From assembly GCA_963969365.1 (NCBI GenBank), contig OZ017754.1, positions 124,001 through 188,000 of the forward strand: a stretch of DNA of 64,000 nucleotides. The letters are read 5' to 3'. Numbering within the stretch: the first letter of the stretch is position 1; the number at the start of each line of letters is the position of its first letter. Origin of the DNA: Asterochloris sp. CNOR1 (Eukaryota; Chlorophyta; Trebouxiophyceae; Trebouxiales; Trebouxiaceae). Positions 31,701 through 43,200 of this stretch are shown here, piece after piece. Both the position numbers and the translations under genes were made by a program. A model generated the notes under the pieces. It saw nothing but the letters and a program-made list of their open reading frames with translations. It did no database searches and was not told where the DNA came from.

Positions 31701-32267
31701 GCTGTGCTCATGGTTGCACGCAGCAAAGAGAGGCACTGCATGATGGCTGAAATGGAACTCGTGTATGCAGGCATCATGCCGGCCAGCAGGCTACAAGCAG
31801 CTGGCAACGGCTCTTGCTGCACTGTCTGTCTGTCCAGGCAGTGACAGCTCCCACAGAGACTTGTTTGCCCAGCACATGCAGCAGGTGCACAACTAGAAGC
31901 AAGCAACAGTGCTGCTGTTCGTGGGGCCCAGCATGGACAAATTGCATGGCATGCACTCTCCTGTTGCCCAAATGGCAGCTGCACTGCAAGGGCACTCACT
32001 AGGGTCGTACACGCCTCCCACATCAATCACCACGTCGCAGTCTTTGAGCACTGCGGGGTCCCTGCTCCGCACCACCCCTGCATCCTTTAGCAGCTTGGTG
32101 CGCTTGAGAAGGAAGCAGCCCAGAGCCTCATCACAGTGGAAGGCACCACTGTGGGTGCCAATGGTGGGTGCCATCTTGCGCTTGGTGCCTCCACTGCTCA
32201 TGCACACAAGGGAGAAAGGGGATCTGCTGGTAGTAAAAGCAATCACACGGGGTGCTCTGAGCAGCAT
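28715..32267 (-). CDS. MYG1: MYG1 family exonuclease (UPF0160), mitochondrial/nuclear
   Basis: Five minus-strand exons close in phase: 32267-32000, 31292-31077, 30284-30043, 29262-29146 and 28942-28715, giving 356 residues, the normal family length. MYG1 is a DHH-type 3'-5' RNA exonuclease reported to act in mitochondria and nucleus. Residues 36-48 (IGTHSGAFHCDEA) hold the first metal ligands (H39, H44, D46). RYDHHQRGF near residues 93-101 is the DHH motif. CPWKEHLYELEKE and SGIPGGVFVHASGFIGGN are classic C-terminal family blocks. Translation from 32267 adds a 22-residue Arg/Ser/hydrophobic leader, ahead of a second Met (MSSGGTKRKMAP, 32201) that begins a basic stretch. The two starts could give mitochondrial and nuclear forms. 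Intron 3 (781 bp) and intron 2 (792 bp) are long. The 3' end converges on the unidentified gene ending at 28448. Confidence 0.93.
30618..30720. repeat. Two-copy tandem repeat of about 52 bp in a MYG1 intron
   Basis: The segment CAGCAGCTCCTGGTGTCAGA plus GAGCAATTCCTGAA is repeated once with two changes (first copy from about 30618, second from about 30672). No function is apparent. Confidence 0.75.
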
Positions 32268-32347
32268 GCAGCTCTGGCAGACAAATAGAAAGGAAGTTCA
32301 GGTCAGTGCCCTTCAGTGTCTCTTTGAAAGCAAAGGGCTGCACAGCC

Positions 32348-33167
32348 ATGAGGCTCCGCAGCAGCGACCCTGCATCTGATGATGATCAACCAGAGGAGGT
32401 TTCCTTGGCAGTCGCCAAGCAGGCTGAGACAGCCAGAGCAAAGCAGCAAAGGCAGTCTAGGGCCAGCCGTAAGCGCAAGGCGCCATATTCCACCCAACAC
32501 CAGGAGCCTGCTGTTGCACAAGCAGATCCCGCTCCCCCACAGAGCACTGCAGACCAGCCTGCAAACCAGCCTAACGCAGAGGAGGACAACGATGTTCTGC
32601 CGGCACACGTGATTGAGGAGCTCATGCAACGACGCAGGTGCAGCTGCACTTTCGGTGTGGTGCAGCTGCAGGTGCTGCTTGATTGTGTCTCCATGCTGCG
32701 ATGGTAGTCATGGCTTCTGCTTGCTGTGGACTGGGCAGTGATCCCACGACCTGCAGGCAACAGCAGGCTGGCGCAGAAGGAGGCCTTGAGCGCCAGGCAG
32801 CGCCAAAGGCAAGACGGCAACGGCAGTTGAAGCAGAGATCGCAGGCGCAGCAAGGCCTCCAGCGTCAAGTAGGCCCTGTCACTGTGGCCGTGCTTGGCGC
32901 AGAACCTGGCCCCCAGCCCTCAGGTGAGCCCTGCTCACCGCCACAGTTCATGCTGATGAGGCCTCTGCTGTGGCAGGGTAGTGCTGGTTGCCCGATTGGT
33001 TGTTTTTGGAGAGTCTCAATGCGATGGCAGGCATTAATGATCAGTGTTGCTGTGCAGAGTCTGCACAGAGCTTTGTTCAGGAGGCACTCTATGGGCATAA
33101 GCGCTCCGCCACAATGCTGCTGGCCAACAAGCATGACCCTGGGCCTGCTCCAAACTGGCGGCACTGA
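32348..33167 (+). CDS. Small basic nuclear protein, possibly UTP16/U3 snoRNA-associated-like
   Basis: Three exons close in phase: 32348-32637, 32757-32923 and 33058-33167, encoding 188 residues. The start is the first ATG after an in-frame stop region and lies about 80 bp from the divergent MYG1 start, so the two genes share a short bidirectional promoter. Residues 1-60 alternate acidic (SDDDQPEE) with strongly basic stretches (ASRKRKAP). Residues 80-97 (LPAHVIEELMQRRR) form a helix. The middle is Gln/Arg-rich (KARRQRQLKQRSQAQQ). The C-terminus (SFVQEALYGHKRSATMLLAN, ending APNWRH) looks like a conserved short motif. The overall layout recalls U3 snoRNP-associated small-subunit processome proteins, but the match is weak and was made without a search. 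Confidence 0.55.
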
Positions 33168-33932
33168 AGCTAGAACTGCCTTTGATATTGCCTTCAGAGT
33201 ATGTGATGTTCCTGTCTAGAGGCACCTGTGCAGTCTCACATCAATATAACATGTCTGGCATTGACGCTGAGCATTATGTCCCTTTAACAGCTTCCACGAT
33301 CTTGTTTGATGTCATCAGCATTGTTTGTATGGTTGTGATGGTTACATTAGTGCAGTCGGACGCCACTTACTGCATTGTAGGGCTTGCAAGCTACAGCAGC
33401 CACTTCACATGCATTGCTGCTGTTGATCATAACAGCCAGGTGGCAGCTATTAAGAGTCGTGGAGCAGTTCACGAGCAAGCAATGTATCACAGACCCTCCT
33501 CCAAGGCTCTAACAGGATGGTGCTTTTGCCATCAATGCAGCAATGCATGCCTGACCACTTCTGCACAGCCCTGGAAGTCACATGTATATGCGCATGTGGC
33601 ACTGTGGTGGTATGCATGCCCAACTGGTAGGTGTATGGTGTGCAGCATTGGACCAACTGGCACCCACAAAGAGAGGTGCTGGATATCTCTTGGGGCATTG
33701 TGACAAAGCCACACAAGATGTGCACAACACCTGCGCCACCAAGGATTTGAGCCAGTTGTCCACTAAGTGCAGGCACTGACAGTAGCCCTTGCAGTGCTGA
33801 GCGTGAGCAATATAGGCAATGTTTGTCGCTGCCACTGCTGCTGTCAATTGTACACTTCAGATTACGTTTTAGTACCAAGGGTGCTGATCAAGGGTTTCCC
33901 TGTTGTGAAGTTGGCAGATTGTGGCAGTCATC
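33168..33932. other. Intergenic, no gene seen
   Basis: Somewhat AT-richer than its neighbours, with no splice-supported coding segment. It holds the 3' end of the upstream gene and the promoter of the YjbQ-like gene. Confidence 0.5.
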
Positions 33933-34880
33933 ATGGCTCAGTGCGAGCAAGTGCAAGTCAAGCTGCCAGCAATGCAAAGAGGCTGCCACCTTGTGACAGA
34001 TCAGGCATGTTCATAGCTGTCACCTGTGCCTTATGCAGTGGCTGGCAGGCAGGATAGCTCAGGCTCTAGCAGAAACACAAACCAGACCTCACTGCCTGCA
34101 GATTGAGCGCCAGTGCAGGAGCGAGCTTGCCAAATTTGACAAGGGCCTAGCGAATGTTTTTATTCAGCATACCAGTGCCTCCCTCACCATCAATGAGGTG
34201 AGATAAACATTGCTCTTTGAAAATGCCAACACAGCCAGAAACAGCGCATGACACCCTCACTGCCGCAGAATTGCGACCCAGATGTGAGGACTGACATGGA
34301 GACGTTCCTCTCTCAAGTGGTGCCAGAGGTGTGAATGCTTTGGCTAGGTTGCTGTCCAAGCTGACACTCAAAGCTCTGGGCAAAGGCATTCCGATGCATC
34401 ACAAGCCTGGAGGGCAGTAGTCGATGTCCCTTTAGGGTCTGCAGGCTTGCATTACAGCTCAGATGGGGTGCATACTACTCTGCAGGGCCGCAGAGCGCCA
34501 TGGATCCACACAGCAGAAGGGGATGATGACATGCCAGGTACTGGTCCACAAAAAAATTGCACCATGTGTTGCGCCATGCCTTTCAGTAGAGGTTGGCAGT
34601 GATGAGTCCATAAACCCTGAGGCTAGCTGCCTGGCTGCAGCTCACTGCAAGAGCTCGATGTTCGGCTGCTCTCTCAACATTCCTATCACTGGTGGCCGCT
34701 TCAACCTGGGCACCTGGCAGGTCAGTGCAAGTTTGGCCTTAAGTTCGCCATGCCTGCGAAGTCCTGGTCTGACCCTGGCTTTCAGCCATACAGGGTATCT
34801 GGATATGTGAGCACAGGGACCATGCCAGCAGCAGGAGGATAGTTGTGACACTTCAGGGGTCTTCAAAATCTCAGAGATAG
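33933..34880 (+). CDS. YjbQ/UPF0047 family protein (thiamine-phosphate synthase-like fold)
   Basis: Six exons close in phase: 33933-34004, 34102-34197, 34269-34328, 34486-34537, 34641-34720 and 34794-34880, encoding 148 residues, the family norm. The order of blocks is textbook: RGCHLVTDQ, FIQHTSASLTINENCDPDV, HTAEGDDDMPAHCKSSM, IPITGGRFNLGTWQ and ICEHRDHASSRRIVVTLQG. The conserved His, Asp and Glu residues of the proposed active site are all present. The bacterial homologue YjbQ has weak thiamine phosphate synthase activity; the role in plants and algae is not settled. Intron 1 appears to use a GC donor (CAG|GCATGT at 34005), because only this junction restores the family's exact spacing. 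A TGTAA word lies at 34960-34964. No targeting peptide is encoded by these exons. Confidence 0.93.
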
Positions 34881-35064
34881 TATGCAGAGAGTACAACAAT
34901 GCAGCGATGCTCTAAAGCATGGTCAGTGTCAGCTGTTTCACACTCGGTCAGTAAACATCTGTAAATTGGAATGCATCCTCTGAATGACATGCCAGCCCCA
35001 GTTGGCTGTTGTACTACCCATTGCAAGGAGTTTTATGCTACAGCTGGAATATGTTAGCACCCGC

Positions 35065-36267
35065 TCACTTTCCGCTTGCCAGGCTGCCAGAGTAACCTAT
35101 GGTGAAGATAAAAGAGACCCCAGCCAGCACTCCCTGAGGGAACAACTTCTTCTTCTTGATGAAGCCGTTGGCCATGTACAGCCCCAAGGTGCCCGTGGTT
35201 ACTGCATAGCAGCAGGCAGCGCCTCAGCCCGCAGGTAGCAAGGCTCATCCTGCTGTATAGGCACATGGGGCCTTGCACAGCAGCAGGGGGCACACCCATG
35301 CGTGGTCGGCATGGCAGGCCTTGCTGGTGTTATGCCAGGAGAGCCATGATTGAGGCTGCTGACGCTCCCCAGCAGCAAGCAGTACTGTGTCACACCGGCA
35401 GACTGCAGAGTAAGTGACTGGATCAACTCTGGCCACGTCAGCAGCTTGTGGCGGCGCACATCTCACCTGCGGCCAGCCTTACTCCATAGCTGTTGCCTGC
35501 CAGGCTCATGAGCCCTGCCGACATCACCAGCAAACCAGCCAGGATGCTGGACGCTATCAGGCTGTCCCTGCTGCCCTTCTTCTTGTACCCCATGACACCT
35601 CCGACTGCAGGCACAGGCAGGCCAGCCTTGCTAGGAGGATGCATGCATCCATTGCTGATGACGCGACGTGTCCCTGAGTACAGCACATGCAGGCAGGCCT
35701 TGCTGGGGAGGGGCGAGTGGCTGAGCGGGCGCTCACGTGCAGCACAGAGCACCTGTCTGGACTTGATAGCACTGCTGCTCAGGAGGGGCGCCGCAACATG
35801 GCAATGGCCCGCTTGACAGTCGCCAGCCCAATGCAGATGCAGGGTCAAGCCAGCCACAGGTCGACGCAAGGGGTGGCCAGCAGGGCTCGATCTCCCGTTC
35901 ATGCACAGCATGCTCATGACGCAGCACCTGCAACCACAGGTTCATGCCAGTCCAGCACAGCACTCAAACACAAAATGACTGCTCTTGTGTCGCTGCATGC
36001 TGATCCCAGCATGGCACTCCACACACAGCATGAAAGCTGTGTCGCCTCCTGTGCCAATCCCTGCGCAGCACTTCAGTCACGGCATCGGTGAGGCCCCAGA
36101 ACTTACCCAGCACGAAAGCGGCAAACAGCAGCGTCATTATCTGCATGCCCCTGCGGCCGCTGGAGCTGTCACCGCCTCCATCCCCGCCCCAGTCACCACC
36201 GGAGGCCTTGCCCGAGCCGCCATCCCCACCGTTGCTGGCTGTAGCCTGGTCTGCACCAGGCAGAAAC
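35065..36267 (-). CDS. FAX/TMEM14 family membrane protein (5' end unresolved)
   Basis: Three minus-strand exons join in phase: 36267-36107 (acceptor uncertain; 36250 is also possible), 35604-35467 and 35201-35065. The first is Gly/Asp/Ser-rich (SNGGDGGSGKASGGDWGG) and runs into a hydrophobic helix (IMTLLFAAFVLVGGVMGY). The second gives KKKGSRDSLIASSILAG and a second helix. The last gives TTGTLGLYMANGFIKKKKLF and a final helix ending SGSLASGK. The Gly-rich leader, then GGxMGYxKxGSxxSL and a K/R-rich loop before the last helix, is the signature of plastid FAX proteins, which export fatty acids across the chloroplast inner envelope. TMEM14 mitochondrial relatives share the fold. The transit peptide should lie upstream, possibly in an exon ending at 36452, but its frame and start could not be fixed. 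Confidence 0.8.
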
Positions 36268-36499
36268 CTGGCTAAGGCTCCTTGCTATCCGGCCAGATAG
36301 CCTGAGCAGGGAGACGCGAGCAACTGGAACGCTGCATGCAGCTTCTGGGTCTGCCAAGCGCTTGCAGCATGCAGCACACATGACTCAAGGCCCTGCCATG
36401 AGATCTGAGCCGCAGTAAAGCTGTGCAACACCCTCCGCCTGCAAGGCATACCGTGATGCCCTCATGCAGGGTGAAGCCCAGGCTGACCTGGGCCATATG

Positions 36500-37271
36500 G
36501 CCGCGGCGTCTGGTAGCTTCTGGGGGTAGTCAGATTTCGGGGGGTTGTGTAGCCTTGAGGTGCCTGGAGGGTGCCGCAGCAGGCAAGTCTTTAGCGCTTG
36601 AAGATCATGCTGCCAGACGCCGCCTCAGCTGCAGAAGCAACTGTGATCTGGTTGTGGCAGGCTCACCGTTACCTGCCACCACCTGGGAATGCCACCAGCT
36701 GGCTTGTTGGCATGAATGGGCGGGGACTGCCCTGCATGAGAGGAGATCATGTGGCAGACATTGAGCTTGCTTCCACGCAGTAACATGTGTGCTTGAACCT
36801 CTAGGAGAACCTGCAGCTTTTGCTTTTTGAACAGCTTGCAGCCAATATGTCACATCCCTGGGCGTCACCTATTGCTGAGCTGTCATGGCCCACCAGATGC
36901 GTCAAGTCACAGCATGGTACTGCCATGCCACTGCATGCAAGTGCCAATCACCTGGCTTGTCAACAGGCCCTGAAGTCTTGTGGGGGGTCCTGAAGTCCCT
37001 TGGTGTACTCAAGTCAGGAAATGGCTTGAGGTGAGGAGGAGAGGTTTGTGGCTTGAGTCTGTAGCCAGGCACGTCAACCTCTGAGCTTGCACGGACCTTG
37101 TTGCATGAGATGGCCAGCATTGCTCAGCTTGCCCGGTCAGCTCAGGATCTGTGGTCAAACCCTGAGTTGGCTGGATTCAGAGTGACCAAGTAGTAACATC
37201 CAGCAAATGTTCTACCTAGCTCCTGAGACGGACGTCTGGTTGTAGATCAGCCTCTGAGATCTGTCAGCATC
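36500..37271. other. Spacer between divergent FAX-like and VPS53 genes
   Basis: Probably contains the missing first exon of the FAX-like gene and both promoters. A small direct repeat of CCTGAAGTC words occurs at about 36970-37010. Nothing else is identifiable. Confidence 0.4.
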
Positions 37272-40200
37272 ATGACAGAGGCCCATGTCGAGAGGCAATC
37301 ATCTGCCATTGCAGCACTGCAGTCTGTTGATGTGGAGACGATTTTTGACAAGGTGAGGCAGCCTGAGGCTGTTTCAGCATTGTCTGTAGCCTTTGCATCT
37401 GCCAGACTTGAGCCACTCTGGCTTCACTGGCATTGCAGGATGACTTTGATGCGGAGAAATATATCAATGAGATGTTTCCTAGCGGTGCGCTGGCATTTGA
37501 AGCACTCTGCTCCGCCAACTGCCAACCTCAGAGCTTGTCAGTGGGCCTGCCTGAAAGCAACGACCTCGGCTTGATGCCCCCTGACATCTGAGGACGCTGC
37601 TCTTCCCATAACTGCAGAGACCAGCCTGGTGGGCCTGGACCCTCTGATAGGCAACCTTAAGCACAAGGTACGGCTGTCCTCTTGGGCTCTGGCGGTGCTT
37701 GTGCATTCCTGGTCTTTAAGGGTCTTATTCTCAGCCAGCAGGTGGATGTCTTGCAGTTTTGGTGGTGCATGTGCCAAATGGCCAGACTTGTAGCACAGCT
37801 CCTGTGGACGTGCTGCAGATCCGCAAGGTGGACAACGAGATCCTGACAGCAGTGCGGCAGCAGAGCAGCTCCGGAGCTCGAGCCAGGTGCGCACCTTCAC
37901 ACAATCTGGCCTCATACTTCACCGCAGCTGCACCTGCGTGCTGGTATCACAGGCAGCTACTGCTGTACACAGGGCTGTGAGGCGCATTGGATCCCTACTC
38001 TGAGGTGCATCTTCCCTACCAGATGCACAGCGAGCATGGCACAGGCCATGTCAGCAGCTGTGGCCCCCTGAGGTGTACAGATGCTGCCACTTGCGCCGTG
38101 TCTGCAAGCAGCTTGTGGGAGGTCAACAATGAGAGTCCCCTGATGCGGTTGCCTGTGCAAAGCTCCCATCCCTGTTGAGCCACAGCTTGCAGTGCATGGT
38201 ATGCTTGCCGAGCTGATGAGGTGCGCCAGGCATGGGCCTGCATCGTACTTGTGGCTGCTGGGGTGACCCTGAAGGAGCTCAAGCTGGCCAGTCAGGGAGC
38301 TGCTGGTCATGGACAACAACGCCTTGCCCGCAGATACTGTGGCTCTTGCATGCCAGCCCAAAGAGGCCAAGGCCTCCATCTATCATTCTGTGCAATCCAG
38401 TGCATACACGGAGCTGGCCTTGGAGTACGCACTGCTCCTGTGCAGCAAGGATGCGCTCCTGTTCCTGCAGGGCTGACCTGGAGAAGTCCAAGCTGGCCAT
38501 CGAGGAGCTGTTTGGGAAGATCAATGAAATTCGGCACAAGGCGGAGCAGAGCGAGGTCATGGTGCAGGAGATCTGCCGCGACATCAAGAAGCTGGACTAT
38601 GCAAAGAAGCACCTCACGCACACCATCACCGCCCTCAGGCGGCTGGCCATGTTGATCAGCGCTGTTGGTGAGACTCAGGGGGTTTCAGAGGAGGAGGGAC
38701 TTGCGAACTGGTCTTGCGCACGCTTGAGATGTGATGGGAAGCCAACAACCAGACATGCAGCCGCAAGCGTCTTGCTGCCCGGGTGCCCTATGGCGGCACA
38801 CATTGCTGAGCATCCCCGCGGCAACCAGAGGCCCCTGCCCTGCGTGCCTGAGTGAACACACCATTCCGCATCCCAGCCCACTGCGCCTCTCCATGTACAG
38901 CGCACCTGCCTGGGCAGGAACAGGCAAGGTGCTTAGCTCGCCCTGCTCAAGCATCCGCAGCCTGACCACGCCCCACAGAAGCACTGCAGGCCCTCTCTGA
39001 TCCATAGCTAATACGCGTTGGCCTGCCAGCCAGGGCGCCTGCACAGCCACGCAGACCCAGCTGGGGAGCCCAGCGTGTTGTCATTAACCCTGCAATTGGC
39101 TCCAGCAATGCCAACGGGCTCTTCTTAGGTCTGCAAAGCATCATCACAAGCTCAGGCTTGGTCCCTCCCTGCCCCGCAGACCAGCTGCAGCGCGCCACAG
39201 AGCGGCAGGAGTATGCAGAGGCTGCCCACCTGCTGGAGGCTGTGCAGCAGCTGGCCGGCCACTTCCAGTCCTATGTGCAGATCCCCAAGGTGGGCCCTTG
39301 CGGCTGCAGCTGCTGATCCCATGCCCTCATTGCCGGTGCGCAAGGATGTCCTGTCAGCATTAGTCTGGTCATGATGGTGCCTTGACATAGGTTCCAGCGG
39401 CAGCCCAGCACATGTAGTGGCAAGATCTTGCTTTGAGTGGCGTCATGAGGCACAGCATCATCTGCCTGTGCTCTTGGGCACGTTCAAGTCAAGCTGCAGG
39501 GTCAAGCGTGTGTCCTCTGCCATGCTACTGAGCTGCCTGCATGCGCCCCCAGTGCGCAGTGCAAGACAGCGCTCATGCAAATGGCTGACCTCAACCGCAT
39601 CTGAGCTTCCTGTGCAGATGCATTTCTCTGCCATGCAGGCACCTTGACGTCGTCAGGTATCAAGGGCGCCGCAGCTGCATGTTGAGCTGCCTGCTAAGGT
39701 CCACTCCCAACAAGGTTATCATCATTTATTATTGTTCCTGCCATGCAGGTGGCTGAGCTCAGTGGACGCCTGAGCACGCTGCAGATGAGCCTGCAGATGA
39801 ACGTGCAGCGGGAGTTCGAGCTGCTGGGCACCAGTGAGGACAAGGCCAACGTGCTCCTGCTGGAGCGTTTGAAGAGCTGCTGCATGGTGGTGGACGCCCT
39901 CGGCTACAAGGTGGGGCTTGGCCGACACTTGTGCCCTGAACCAGAGGTGGCATTCCGCATTGCCCCATGAGCACAGCAGAGCCAGAAGTCTGTGCAGCTT
40001 GTACTGGGACCCCAAGGCATTGTGAGACAACAAGCAGTTGCAGCTCATCCTTGTAACCCCTGTTGTCTGTGGTTCTGTGCTTGTAACCCCCAAAGCTGGG
40101 CCACAACAACGTGTGGGATCACCTGCTGCACGGACCTGTGCCTTCACATCCATAGCGGTCTGCAACAGTTGGTGGAACATTGGCTGAGTGTGTCCCCCCC

Positions 40201-43200
40201 TGAAGTGGATTGCCACAACGTGGCAGATCAATTCAAGGCAGCTGGCCTTTGCCGCACACTCTTTGCCTGCTGCAAGCTCACAGCCAGCTGGTGGTCTCCA
40301 TCTGCCTTGATCTTTCCAACACTTGGCTCCCAAGAGCACACACAAACCAGGGACATGCTGCTGTGTGATGTGTTGGTAACCCCTTGCCATTGACCCCTGA
40401 CTCTACCCTATCTCCCCCTGCAGGCCCGAGACCAGCTGGTGGACTCCATCTGCCGCAAGGAGGTGGGCGTGTACACCCAGATCTTCTCAGCCACAGGGGA
40501 GACTGCCGCCATTGACCGCACTGAGCGGCGGTATGCGTGGCTGCGCAAGCGCCTCCGGGCGCGAGAGGATGTGTGGGCTGTCTTCCCAGAGGCCTGGCGC
40601 GTGCAGCAGCATGTGTGCCTGCTCTTCTGCAAGGTGGGGTGCTTGGAAGATGCGGGCAGGCTGCATGGTCATCTCTGCAGACAGGGAGTTCATAAATGGC
40701 ACGGCGAAACATCTTGAGGGATGTAGGCAATGGCTGCTTGAAGCTCTCTGCAGGCCACAAGCAAGACAATGGCTCACTGTGTTGTGCAGGGAGCACCTAC
40801 AGGAGCATGCGGGCTTCAGCCTGCAGTGTGAGGTGCTGTCTTGCTTTGGGGTTCCTGCCTAGGTCACGACACGTACAGACCATTTTTGCACAAGTCAGGG
40901 TCAGTTGCGGAAATGAGATGCTGTGGCCTATGCGTGGCGCGCAACAGCATGTGTGCTACCCCTCTGCAAGATCAGATGGCGAGGCGGCGTGGGCTGTTTT
41001 GTGATGAGGGATTGTAGCCTGTGCTTGGCGTGCAACAACATGTGTGCTGCCTTCCTGCAAGGTAAAATAGTGAGACAGTGTGGGCTGTCTTGTCCTGGAG
41101 ACTTGTGTCTCAAGCAGCAGCAATGATGGATGCTGATGTGCATATCTGGATGATGCATCATCAGCAGGGCCGCTTGCTATGTCAGGGCATGCGCTCCAAG
41201 AGGAGCCTGCAGGGGCCTGCCAGCCATGATGCAGATGGCAGTCATCTAGTCAGCAAGTGCCCCTGCGCAGCAGCACGTGAGGACCTGAGCAGCTGTCAGG
41301 GTGATGATTTGGCCTGCCCCGAGCATATGATGAATGTGGCACAATCTGACCACAAACATGCAACACAGGAGGAAACCTGCATGAGCTGCTACACTTGCAT
41401 TCTGAGACGTGCGCGGTCTGTTTGCAGACCACCAAGGAGCAGCTGGGAAGCATTTTGGAGGCAAAGCGGCCAGAGCTGGGCAGCAATGTGGAGGCCCTGC
41501 TGCTGGCAGTCAAGGCCACCAATGACTTCGAAGCAGAGATGGCCAAGCGCTTTGGGGGAGGGGAGGAGCTAGACGGCCTGGAGGTCAGTTGGTGTCAATC
41601 AGATGTGGCAGCGTGAGCTGCCCAAAACCTTTCTGGCAGGACGAGCACTGTGGCCCTGGCTGGCAGCTGCAGGAGGAGCAAGCCGGTGCCACCGTTGCAT
41701 GATAGCCAGGCAGTCTGGAGGTGCATGTATTGTTTGCAAACTGCATGTCAGCCTGCCCCACAGCTTGCTAGATGTGCTGTTGCACTGCGTGCAGCCTTCA
41801 ACCCTGATGGCCTGACAGCCTAGGCTGGAGCGTGGCGCCTCACATGTCAGGCAGACCCTCTCACCCGCCCTGCACTGCAGCTTTCCTTCTGCCGATGCAG
41901 GACCTGTCCCCCGAAGACCTGACAGCCGATGATGCCTCCCCGGCCAGCGCGGTACGCCAGCGCTATGAGAAGCTGTTCAAAGAGCGCCAGAGGGCGGCAG
42001 AGACTGGGACGCCTAAGGGGGCAGACGCTGCTGCTGCGCGGGCGACGGCCAACCTGCAGGCGCGCATGGCCTTCCAGGGGATCATCTCCTCCGTGTTCAT
42101 GAAGTTCCTCAGGTGAGAGCTGCTGGGGCCTGCTGCAGTACTTAAGGCCCCTGCAGCACAAAGGCCTTTAAGGTGCTGGAGCAAGCTTTGTTGGAGGTTG
42201 CCCCCAGACCCGTGCCCTGCAGCTTTCCTGTAAGCTGAGGAGAGGAACCTGCCCACCATTCAGCAGGACGCTCAGCATGAGACGCAACCAGCGCATTCAT
42301 TGCATCAGAGCTTGCTGTGCAGAACAAACATCTCCCCTGCCGGCCTGCAGTGCACACCAGCTTGGGATTCTCCGCCTTAACATGCTTATTACATTATCTC
42401 ACAGTGCTGGATCTGTCCTGCAGTGTATACGTGGATGCTGAAGAGCGGCAGCTACGGGAGACCCTGGAGCAGCTGGTGCGCGAGGAGACCTGGCAGCCCA
42501 TGGAGGATGCGCAGCAGACCAACGTGCTCAAGTCCAGCAGCGAGCTGTTTGGGGTCATCAAGAAGAGCCTCACACGGTGCAGCAAGTTCGTCAGTCGGGG
42601 GGCGGCCATGCTGGAGCTGTGCAAGGCCTTCCAGGTGGGGCCGGCGCATGCAAATTGGTTGGCTTCTGAGACCGTATGCCTGGCCACAGTACCCAAGCAG
42701 TTCCTTGTTTGACACCACTTTCAGAGGTGCTGCATGTAGGCTGAAGTGTGGCTCCGTAGGCCCAGATGCTTCTGCACAATCACTGCTTGCAAAAACACTG
42801 CCTGCCACTGCCTGCTGATTGATTCCAATGCTGCAGAGAGTCCTGAAGGCCTATGCGGGGCGTCTAGTGGGGCGTCTGCCCAAGACTGCCACTGGGGCCA
42901 CCGCTGCCACTGCCACAGCACACACCACCGACTGGCAGGTGGGTGCCCAACTTGATGGCACTTCATAAGTCTGTCTCTGTCGGCCAGTCTCTGGTCGCAT
43001 TTTTTTATTTAGCAGACTGCAAGCATCTGCACCGCCTGCCTGCTCAATTAGAAGACTGCACAGCTCTTTGCTGCAGGGCCCCAACAGCAGTGATTTAGTG
43101 CTACTGCAAAGCTTGCTGGCCCAGTGTGTGACGTTTCCTGTCGTCTGTGCAGATAAAGCTGGCAGATGAGGACATCCCGGTGGTGTGCACCATTGTCAGC

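Noticed and set aside
31172-32026. Minus-strand open frame of 284 codons
   Set aside because: It reads through a MYG1 intron and uses a different frame from the MYG1 exons.
39722-40390. Minus-strand open frame of 222 codons
   Set aside because: It is antisense to VPS53 exon 7 and the following intron, with no independent support.
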